Source: Cylicocyclus nassatus
Taxonomy: Eukaryota; Nematoda; Chromadorea; Rhabditida; Strongylidae
DNA: 64,000 nt
Assembly: GCA_958299035.1 (NCBI GenBank)
Contig: CATQJL010000316.1
Span: forward strand, 91,906,443-91,970,442
Direction of reading: 5' to 3'
The notes beneath the pieces were generated by a model. That model was not told the origin of the DNA. It worked only from the letters and a program-made list of their open reading frames with translations, and searched no databases. Each line of letters opens with the position of its first letter. Position 1 is the stretch's first letter. Both the position numbers and the translations under genes were made by a program. This document shows positions 55,329 through 64,000 of this stretch, piece by piece.

Positions 55329-55359
55329 TATGTATGGCCCCGACCTCCAAACCCCCGTT

Positions 55360-55500
55360 TATTGTCGACTCCCCAACTTTGGCGAGGCGGAGTCGTGATC
55401 TTCACCAAAGATCGATGGATCAGGTATGCCTTAGCACAGGGCAACCGCAACGCAAGGCACGCTAGCGCAGCTCCGCCTCGCCAAAGTTATGGAGCCGCTC
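55360..55500. repeat. Short inverted repeat
   Basis: CTCCCCAACTTTGGCGAGGC plus GGAG pairs with CTCCGCCTCGCCAAAGTTAT plus GGAG. Probably another small foldback of about 130 bp. Target duplication unclear. Confidence 0.6.
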
Positions 55501-55746
55501 ATATGCACGGGAGTTTTTCGGGGTACAGAAAATTGTGTTTGTCGCCTCATGCCGGGGTGCCTTTCTCCACCGCAACCGACGTGTTCCACTTCAAAAGCGA
55601 ATTTGTCTACTGAAACTGAGGATGAGGCTTTCAGAGCTATAAATGCTCGTGTACATTTTGCTTCGTGGCATCGTCAATATCTGCTGTTTCTTCAGTCACA
55701 ATAGTTCCAGGGCCACGGGTTTGCACTGCGCATTTCTTAGTACATG

Positions 55747-56059
55747 TAAAGTCGACTGCACGAAGTCGCCCGGGTCGCTGTAGGCTGAACGCACGGAAGC
55801 GTGCCTGCAACGGCTGCCGAGTACGGGCACTATAATGACTCATGCGTGCGCATGCCAATGTTAGCCCGCAAGATACGGGTAGGGGAACGAAAGCCGCCAG
55901 TTTGAGCCGCCTCCGCGGACTGCTGGTCCTGGAACGGCATGCAACATCGCTGCGAAAGGAACAGTTGGCCGCGAAAAACGACTCAAACTGGCGGCTTTCG
56001 TTCCTCTACCCGCAAGATACACGCACGTCAGTCCAATCGATTCCGTGCAGTCAACTATA
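55747..56059. mobile_element. MITE, AAGTCGACTGCACGAA ends, copy 2, with nested insertion
   Basis: TAAAGTCGACTGCACGAAGT and ATTCCGTGCAGTCAACTATA are the ends, as in copy 1 at 42892-43073. The extra length is a nested element at 55877-56011. Confidence 0.8.
55877..56011. mobile_element. 135-bp foldback nested in a MITE, 8-9 bp target
   Basis: GGGTAGGGGAACGAAAGCCG and CCAGTTTGAG pair with CTCAAACTGGCGGCTTTCGT and TCCTCTACCC. GCAAGATAC stands on both sides (55868-55876, 56012-56020). Copy 1 of the host reads CCCGCAAGAAAC at this point with no insertion. An 8-9 bp duplication fits hAT or Merlin-type transposition. Confidence 0.85.
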
Positions 56060-57539
56060 CAAGCCGGACCAAATGTTGACGATTGCATCTAGACCTGTGT
56101 TTAGTGATGGGGTTCGGATTCATCTGACGTCATCTTTCGCGAAAGTAAATAATAGTAATAATAATTGCACTGTCGACAGTCGTAACCGACCACTATTGTG
56201 GAGCCACACAGCTTGGGACGTCTTGGCTCGGTATCTGTGTGGTAGCTAAATCTCAGGGCGCTATTCGGGAGCCCAGCCGCGATGGACATCAACGCTCATT
56301 ATCAAGAGATCAAGATCCGCGCTTGCGAAGCTTTGTCTGTTTCAGTGCGGTATAGTTCAACTAGGACGATATCCTCTTGGCAACTTTCTGCGACAATTGT
56401 GTCAAATCGTGAAAATGTCCTGATGCGTCGATCTCTGCCTGGCAAAATGTCAATTGTGCACAAAGCAAGCAATCGGACGCACGTTCCACGTGATCTTCGA
56501 TCTACACTCGGTTCAAACCAACTGTACTTCATGGCGTACACGGGAGTTTCCAAGAGCTTCAACTTTGAACCACAAGGGTGAAGGAATTTTCTCCAAAGTT
56601 TATTGGTAAGAGACTCTAACAGTTTTAATGATCGAGCCGTAGGTGGATACATTCTAGAAATTTGCAGGTACCCTGACAGACCTAAGATTGGAAGAGATCT
56701 AGATAGTAAAGAGTGCATATAGCAGACACATGAAGTCATAACAGTATGAAGGCCACTCGTGCCAGGAACTCAACTCAGAACTTCTCGACGCAAACAAATC
56801 TAGCTACCACAAGAAACTGAACAAGTTGTTTTATGTAGCTCGAAACCGCTGCACTGATAAGCACATATCATGTGGGTATCCTTGACTTCAATCGTAACCA
56901 GAGGAAGGCCACGAAAATCGATAGAGTCGCAGTCGTCTCGTGCTTCAATCGACAGTGGCGCATAAATCTTGTTTTCAGCGCGTTATTTAGAGACCGCTCT
57001 GCAAAGGTTTCATACCACTAGTAGCTCTATAACGCAAATACGATAGATATCGCACTTCCAAGAGTATATCTGGAAAAGGCGGGAAGTCATTTCCCACGTT
57101 TAATAATGTTTTAAGGGCCGGGCATACTTCACGCGACTTCGTCGCCTCGCTGTTACAAGAAAACTGTTACAGCCCTTTGCAAGCCGATCTCTTGCAGTTC
57201 GGTTGTGGTTTTCCGATGCGATTAACCGCTTAATTATCACAACCGTATTGCAAGATGATTGGTACACAATGGTCGAACAGTTGTATTGCTGAGAGAATAA
57301 AAGTAGAAGGTTCGGAGTAGTTTCACGCGCGAACTTTTCAAACGCAACAAGAGCTCAAAGGTATGACTGGATATCAAGTGGTAAAACAATATGAATCTTA
57401 ACCTCTCCAGGCTTGCTTGTAGAAGACGCAAATTTGGCCTAATAGTATTTATTTATGTACTTACTTAGATCACCCAGTTTCACGTGACATGCGGGCACCA
57501 GTACAGAAGTTTCCTTTTACCCCTGTCCTCAGTTCAGAC
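56060..57539. other. Intergenic, nothing recognised
   Basis: Frames of 99 and 145 codons (56282-56581 plus; 56302-56739 minus) mirror each other and show no domain. Confidence 0.35.
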
Positions 57540-60015
57540 ACCCACGATCTTCTTGGTTGACGTCGGTGGCTGCGTCCAGGATTTCCAGGGAAGTCTACCC
57601 AGCTGATTTCTCAGCTGGTTCATCCCTTCCGCGAACACGCCTGCTTTCGTTGGAGGTCATCCTTGGGGACGCTATGCTTCGTGAGGAATCCACTCTGATG
57701 TGCTTAGTGTCCATCTTCGTCTGTTCTTCCCATGATGTGACCGGCCCATCGTTGCTTAGCTTTCGCAACGTATTCCGCTGAGTTACGAAGACGAGACATT
57801 CTTTTCATATCCGTACTGCGAAATCCGACAAGATGTTGTTTGTGTCGGATCAGCTTCAGAAGATTGTGCTCTAGTGCCCTGTGAGAGTGGTCCTCAGAGC
57901 TTTCGTGGCCACGGTGTCAGCCCAATTCTCAGCTGCGTAATAGAGCGCCGGGAGAACGATTGAGTCGAACAGGTGGGCACGAAGCTTCGGTTTCGTCAGT
58001 TGGTCGGTGACTTCCTTCAAAGGTCCGAAGGCGGCTCAGTCTGCTCTTCTTCTACTGTTAAGTTCTTCTCGCAAGTTGTTCTCCCTGTTCATCGAACGTC
58101 CGAGACACATGTAAGAAGACGTCTCCATCCATTTCTGCATCTTCACAAAGCGCGTTCTTCATAAACTAAGTTTTCTTCCGATTTATTCGCAATCCGATCT
58201 TCTTCCCTACTTCGTTTAGTTCCTTCAGTCGTCTCTGCTTTAGTGAATATGCTCGAGAAGAGAATGATGTCGTCCGCAAACGAAGGTTTGACAGGAATCT
58301 CGCATCAACTCGTAGGCCTTTCTCGTTCCAGTCCAGTGACTTCATCAACCACGGCAAGGCCACGGTGAATAGCTTTTGCGGGATGTGTCGCCTTGTCGGT
58401 CCCCCTTTCCAATTGAGATGGTCGGGGGCGATGGAACAGTTGCATTGTCGTTGTACAGTCCTTGTAACAGTCGACAAACGTCCTCACGTAAGCTGGGTCC
58501 ACTCCTTGATCGACTAGCGCTGACAGGATGGCGTTGGTTTCGACGCTGTTGAAGGCTTTCTCGTAATCGACGAAGGTTAGGACGAGAGGCAGTTGGTGCT
58601 TCCGGCAGACTTCCATGACAAATCGGCTGTATGTGGTCCATGCAGCCGAATCCTTTACGAAATCCAGCCTGTTCTTGGGGTTGGGCTTCATCCAGTGTCC
58701 TAGATATGCGAACGAGGATAATTCTTCGTGAAAAGCTTGTACAGCGCACTCAGCAGGCATATTGGACGGTAGTTCCGAAGATCCTCTCGTTCACCCTTGA
58801 CGGTTGACGTTCTCCAGTCGGGAATTTTTTACTATTGAAGGTAAGATGTCAGGGCGACGCGAGAATCTCGTGCAGACGTTTTTCTCCGGCTCGCAGAAAT
58901 CCGACGGAAAAATGGTCTGGTCCTGGAACCGTGGACGTCTTCGTGGTCTGAATGGCTCTGCGCACTTCAGCAGATAGAATTCGTGGTGGTACTTCTCCAG
59001 TGGGAACAACGAGCATCTGCACGGGTGTTGATGAGCGGAAGAAGTTGGTATAGAAGTTCTTCGCGATAGATTCCATTTTACATCGGAAAGATCGGGTTCC
59101 CGTCTTCGTTCAATGGTGCAGCCAGATAGAATAGGCGCCCCTTTTCGCAGGCTCGCAACCCTTTCAGAAGCCGGTCGCAGTCGTACTTTGGGTCCTCCTA
59201 GATGGGCGAGTCACAACTTGATATGAGCTCTTCCAGCCTATTACCGTCATAAACGACATTCTTCCTCCTTGCGGTATGTGGCAGACCTTCTTTTCCAGCT
59301 TTCGACTGAATCGTACCTTCTCTCAAAGGGGGCATCAAGCAAGCTCCACCTTTGGTTGGTGAGAATGTGTTCGATCTCCGCTTGGATTGTTTCATTGGGC
59401 GATTCCCATGTCCACCGGCGATGTTTTTTCTTCAAGAAGATAGAATTTCCATGGAAAAATCGTGCGGAGGAGAGAAGCCCAACGAGGCGGTTACCGTTCT
59501 CGTTCCGGAGCACTCCAAACTTCCCGACCTTATATTCTTTTTCCAGGGCATTCCGATTTTCGCGTTGAAGTCGCAGAACAAGCTTGTAGAAGGACTTCTT
59601 GTTGTAGACGACCTCCTCCACGTTGTCGTAGAAAGCATCTATAGTTTTGATTTGTCAGCTGCTGACGTTAGAGAGTAGCAGTTGGTGATGCTTATGCATG
59701 GAGGTCGTCGTTGGATGGCTAGTCGAGGTAATAGGATCTCATGCGAGTCGACAAGATGGACGATAGATGGGTGGACGACAAAGCCAACGCCTCCAACGTT
59801 TCGTGATGGAATCTTCTTCCCACAAATGACCCATTACCATCTGTCGCACGTCCTTCTTCCTGAACTTCGTTTCCTTTCTTTCGCAGAGCGATGATGTGGT
59901 ACTTGATGTGCTCTGCAGCGTCGAGAAGAGGTGGAGGTCGGCGTTTGAGGAGACTGTCCTGGCGTTGGAGGTGCAAAGCATGAGGCAGTCTTCATAGCAT
60001 TCGTCCGGGCAGACG
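57540..60015 (-). pseudogene. RTE-type non-LTR retrotransposon, decayed
   Basis: Minus-strand translation in several frames gives, in order, endonuclease (ARTVSSNADLH near 59970; DFNAKIG near 59560; HGNSIFLKKKHRRWTWESPN near 59450), a linker (ESIAKNFYTNFFRSSTPV near 59060; TVPGPDHFSVGFLRAGEK near 58900), reverse transcriptase (GFRKGFGCMDHIQ; LVLTFVDYEKAFNSVETNAI; SALVDQGVDPAYVRTFVDCY; FLSNLRL near 58280, where the catalytic FADD is destroyed; GKKIGLRINRKKT) and a C-terminal part (MCLGRSMNRENNLREELN; AAFGPLKEVTDQLT; LPALYYAAENWADTVAT). Many frameshifts and stops separate these pieces. Single-ORF endonuclease-RT order and motifs are those of the RTE clade. It cannot transpose. Confidence 0.93.
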
Positions 60016-60070
60016 TGTCGTTTCTGTCCGATCCAAAAGGTGTCTTAAGGACCCTGACATTGTTCTTCTA

Positions 60071-60285
60071 CAGTCGAGTGGATTTTCCGCTCGATATAGT
60101 GTGCTTGCACTGAAGGTGAAATGCGGTAGAATTTGCGCGTAAAGAAATAGCTACGCTTGTGACGCCGGCCATTTGCGGGCGCAAAAGGTTGTATTACTGG
60201 CGTGGCTACTTGTTCACGCGCAAATTTTACCGCATTTCACCTTCAGTGCAAGCACACTATATTAAGCGGAAAATCTACTTGACTG
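60071..60285. mobile_element. TA MITE, CAGTCGARTAGATTTTCCGC ends, copy 2
   Basis: Same family as 52982-53197: CAGTCGAGTGGATTTTCCGC and GCGGAAAATCTACTTGACTG, TA on both sides, arms with GTGTGCTTGCACTGAAGGTG. It lies about 60 bp beyond the 5' end of the RTE relic. Confidence 0.92.
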
Positions 60286-61799
60286 TACCACCCTGCGCCG
60301 TAGACGGGATTCGATATGCATGGTTTCTTTCTATTCTTCTAGATGGCGGAATGATAAAAATTCTTCCCCTAAAAGAGCAGACTTACTGCGCCTACTTTTG
60401 ATTTCCACGGGAGACTCGGGTGTGAAGCGTTGAGAACCGCTTAGCGACCGGAAAGCCAGACGGCTAGGAATCTGGCCTAGCCTGGCGGAGATAAGTGGGA
60501 ATGGCGGGATTGTTGGAGCGTACGCTTCGCAACTATTCGCGCTATTTCGCACTAATGTACTATGTCGTGCTACAAAATCATGTCTTGGTCTCGTAACTGC
60601 TACGCAAAACGGAGTGTTTTATTGACATAGGCTGTAAGGCTATACGCTTCTCGCGCAGCGTCGCTGCTGGAAGTCAGTCCGTGCTGTCGACGAATCGATA
60701 ATATCCTATTGAATTAAATAGTCATGGTACATGGCCGCGCATGTGCAGCTGGAAGGGATGCATGGGTTAATTGCAAGGTCACATGGGGTCAATTATTGTC
60801 GCACTGCAGCTGCCTGCCTGTTGCTCTTTTGTGCAAGTACAGTAAGCTGGGGGTAAACATTTATGAGTCCTGCAAGCTTAGGATTTTTTAGGAGCTTCTC
60901 AAGACTTTCAGTGTTCATGGAAAATTTGAAGAAGATCTTCAGACCGTTCAAATACTGTATAAAGGTAGCTGAGAAACTGAGTAGGAAAGCTAAGGCAGCA
61001 ATTTTTTGAAGATGTTGGTAGTCTATCTTCGAGGAAGTGGCAGTACCATGGAGGAACACCAAAACCTCAAGATTCATCTGCTCATCATGCAGACTCTCTG
61101 CGAAGTCATAAGTTTCTATGACTGGCGGCAAGCCCTCACTGACTTGTGAAACATTATCTTTTCCACATTATAACTGCGCCAAGAAAGCAACAAGAAGTTG
61201 ATGCATAAGTCTTTGATTTCAAGATTTCCAGTGAATCGAGAACCAAATTGAAATTTTATTTGTTCTCCTGTTAAGGAATTTTCTGTCTGTTTTGGAAAAG
61301 TTTGAACGTTCGAATTTAGTGATCTTAATCATGGCAAAACACTTATAATGAACACTTTTTTGCATTCCATTCGCGAGGCTGCTATTACCCGTTTTCAAAA
61401 CAAATCTCTGCATTGTGCAAGCAAAAGCAAAGATTATTTAGAGCAATAAAGTTTCGATGGTCTAATCTTTTTGAATGGACTTTCTTTGAAAGTAATGGAC
61501 TTCGTTCACGGATGGCGTAAACAGAATCTCGATTTGATCGAATCTGATAGATACCATGTGTTGCTACGATATGCAAACTAAAAGAGACTCTTTTGGTATT
61601 TTCATATGGCTCTGGGAAGCTCAAATTATTTGTATCTTTACGAATAGAACAAACTGTACTATGTATCTCAAACTATACACTAGGAATGATTTATGTTCAA
61701 TACAATCCATTATCATTTCATTCATAAACACACTAAACATGGTATACTTCATTTTGAATATTATTAAAAGTTATGTGGTTATATATAGTGGAGCTCATA
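60286..61799. other. Intergenic; candidate minus exon at 60793-61131
   Basis: The minus frame 60793-61131 (112 codons) reads like protein, with one hydrophobic run (IAALAFLLSFSATFIQYLNG) and a helical end (NTESLEKLLKNPKLAGLINV). An in-frame donor CATG|GTACTG is also present. Family not recognised; it may be a terminal exon of an unplaced gene. Confidence 0.3.
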
Positions 61800-61984
61800 T
61801 CTTATATATAAAGCTGAATGTCTGTTTGTCTGTCTGTCTGTATGTCTGTCTGTGTGTACGTATGTTCCGAATAGAAAATTCCATTTCTGAACCGATCGGG
61901 ACCAAACTTGGCACACATACACTTCGGGCCCCGGCGGGTGTCATAGGCTACTTTTCGTATCGATCGATATCGATTTTATCGATA
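61800..61984 (+). mobile_element. Helitron-like 5' end, truncated
   Basis: TCTTATATATAAAGCTGAAT, the (GTCT)n tract and the GACCAAACTTGGCACACATA block are present, but the element stops at ATCGATTTTATCGAT, where a second 5' end begins. There is no 3' terminus of its own. Confidence 0.78.
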
Positions 61985-62568
61985 TCTTATATATAAAGCT
62001 GAATGTCTGTTTGTCTGTCTGTCTGAATGTCTGTCTGTGTGTACGTATGTTCCGACTAGAAAGTTCCATTTCTGAACCGATCGGGACCAAACTTGGCACA
62101 CATACACTTCGGGCCCCGGCGGGTGTCATAGGCTACTTTTCGTATCGATCAATATCGATTTCATCGATTTTTTGCAAAATTTGAGCTACGGGGCTGGGAG
62201 TTGGCACAGGGGGTAAGGGATTCCGAATACAATAATAGTTTTTATAATCGTGCATCACTTTTGTCGATTTTATCGATTTTTTGCAAAGTTTGAGCTACAG
62301 GGCTGGGAGTTGGCACAGGGGGGTAATCGAGCATGCTGATCACCCCCGTGGGGGTGATCAGCATGCTCGATTACACCCCCTTGCCAAATTCCAGCCCCCT
62401 AGCTCAAATTTTGCAAAAAATCGATAAAATCGACATCGATCGATAACGAAAAATGGATTGTGGCACCCGCCGGGGCCCGAAGTGTATGTGTGCCAAGTTT
62501 GGTCCGGATTGGTTAAGAAATGGAATTTTCTATTCGGAACATACGGCGGAGCCGGGTAAGCCAGCTAG
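61985..62568 (+). mobile_element. Helitron-like non-autonomous element, copy 2
   Basis: TC start and CTAG end as in copy 1, with the CGGCGGAGCCG hairpin just before the end. Core repeats are fewer. A perfect palindrome of about 54 bp (ATCGAGCATGCTGATCACCC / GGGTGATCAGCATGCTCGAT) sits at 62325-62375. Confidence 0.8.
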
Positions 62569-64000
62569 TATATATATATATGTAGTAGAGCTCTTATATT
62601 ATAAGATACATATTCTATATTGAAGTATATTCTTTTAGAGGTAAGTAATTCTATTACTATCACAGTTTTGATACAATAACTTAACAATTTTTTTAAAGAA
62701 CTTATTTTTTAGAAAATTCATGTACATACTTTACACTACTTAATAAATTTACTTCTTATTATTGAAAATAAGTTTTGCAGACCTTCCTTCCTTACTGAGG
62801 AGTTCCGGGGAAGGTCTGTAAATACTTTTACTCCGTCTAAGGGCAGGAACGAAACGGAGTTTTGGTTATTCACACATTATATTAAAAAATTTACTTCTCA
62901 TTATTGTATATAATTCAAAGTCTTATCGAAGGCAAATAGACCTGATTTTTTGACAGGAAGTCATGCTTATTTTTGAAGCTAGATATATGTAGAAAGCTTG
63001 ATTTTATAAACTCTTCTTCTCCTTCTCTCCTCTTTCAGTTGAAGAGTCTCTTGTATTGGGAAAGTCACACAGCACCCTAGACTTCGGTTGCTATGTTTTT
63101 TTCTGTTGACGATCAAAAGCAACTGGCTATAGGCACTTCAAGCAAATTTTGAGTTCCTCACTTAAATTTCACTTTTTACATCAGTACTCACTGCTTTGTG
63201 AAACGCAAGATAGAAAAATCGAACGATTATGCACTTGAGACGCAGAATCTGCAGAATATGCTAGTATCTGACTCTGTAATTTTTAGTCTTTGAAATAAAT
63301 AAAGTACAATAAGTTTTATTGTTCATCGAATGCAGTACATCCATACAGATAGCGCATGTTACAGCGTGGCATATCGAACATCTTGTTCGTTGAGCAAACA
63401 GCATGAGAGACCTAGTATGAACCGAACTAACACAACTTCGTACAAACGACAACCCTAGAAGCAGTAAAGCGAATCTCAAGAATACTACCATTTCCATATT
63501 ACACACAAACGTTACTTCTGAGAGGGAGTATCACCCATGTAGTGAGGAGAGTGCACCAAATATCACTAAATGTCTACATGAACGAGAACGACATGATATT
63601 ATTGTTAGTGTACTCATGAATAATTGAAAACAATGGAGCGCAGTATATGCTACTATTTACTATGATACTGAGAATTTCACGTCGTCTATGGCTCTCAAAG
63701 TCTGTTGGTGGTACCATTCCGTGCGGGAGTTTTTGAAAATGTTCGAAACATCATCACACTTCGCTTTTGTTGAACTGATGCATTCATCATCATACCTCCA
63801 CCAAAGCCGGCCCGGAACCGGTCGCTACTTTTTCGGAACGCTGACACCGCATAGCGTTGTTTCTAAACAGGACTAATGTTTTTGCCTAGTGAAGAATATC
63901 ATAAGCTAGCAGTTGCCTTGGTAATGCAAACGACCATCACTCAGTTTTCCCTAGAGTTCTTGCAAAATCAGAAATGATGAGTTAAGAGAAGTGATTTTTG
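62569..64000. other. AT-rich intergenic; one possible secreted peptide
   Basis: (TA)n at 62569-62582. The only frame worth noting is the minus one described at 63261-63506. Nothing else supported. Confidence 0.4.
63261..63506 (-). CDS. Candidate small secreted Cys peptide
   Basis: From an ATG at 63497 the product starts MEMVVFLRFALLLLGLSFVR, a good signal peptide, then has a CSICHAVTCAIC stretch (two CxxC pairs four residues apart). It ends after about 78 residues with a basic tail. Unspliced as read; an internal intron is possible. Short secreted peptides are common in nematodes, but the family is not recognised and it could be a chance frame. Confidence 0.25.
   Translation of the reverse strand: MCNMEMVVFLRFALLLLGLSFVRSCVSSVHTRSLMLFAQRTRCSICHAVTCAICMDVLHSMNNKTYCTLFISKTKNYRVRY

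Noticed and set aside
55086..55613. The longest single open frame in the window (175 codons, plus strand)
   Set aside because: It runs through a TA-flanked foldback MITE and a second inverted repeat; the peptide has no domain and the frame is explained by the G+C-rich repeats.

Overview
The window looks like nuclear DNA of a clade V (strongylid, hookworm-like) nematode. The evidence is short introns with T-rich 3' splice sites (TTTTCAG/TTTAG), a decayed RTE-type non-LTR retrotransposon of the kind common in hookworms, very many small non-autonomous DNA transposons, and three confidently reconstructed genes that are nematode- or animal-conserved. No bacterial, organellar or viral gene organisation is visible. 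Family assignments come from reading translations, not from a search.

Four spliced genes could be rebuilt exon by exon. (1) 21948-24298 (+) encodes a 214-residue, four-membrane-segment protein of unknown family. (2) 26937-29073 (-) is a bZIP transcription factor gene whose exons encode two separate bZIP domains, an NFIL3/PAR-like one near the N-terminus and a second at the C-terminus. (3) 45076-48404 (+) is a WDFY2-type WD40/FYVE endosomal protein. (4) 50798-51633 (-) is a RAB-39 small GTPase of 227 residues ending in CSC. Genes 3 and 4 lie tail to tail, 2.4 kb apart, and both belong to endolysosomal trafficking. From memory, their C. elegans counterparts are also neighbours. Several orphan exon candidates with good splice sites (19705-19946 -, 32066-32212 -, 34409-34606 -, 12970-13250 +, 54453-54621 +) could not be joined into genes.

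Most of the rest is mobile-element sequence. By target site and end sequence the families are: TA-flanked foldback elements with TTAGG ends or CAGxG ends (396-1370, 14015-14704, 14707-16175, 22847-23518, 49740-50460, 6868-7149, 52982-53197, 60071-60285 and others); TTAA-flanked elements with AAGGCAGYGTCCA ends (41777-44602, 52326-52689); TAA/TNA-flanked elements (1910-2359, 14776-15227, 54179-54319, 51776-54175); Helitron-like elements starting TC and ending CTAG (39473-40526, 61800-62568); a tRNA-derived SINE (two copies); and an RTE relic (57540-60015). Five low-complexity blocks of degenerate TATTCGAA and a ~95-bp minisatellite (38473-38950) complete the repeats.

The most striking patterns are the two-bZIP gene, chains of adjacent MITEs that share one target site, a nested insertion whose target duplication is proved by the intact sister arm of its host, and a perfect 15-bp hairpin starting exactly at a wdfy-2 splice donor.
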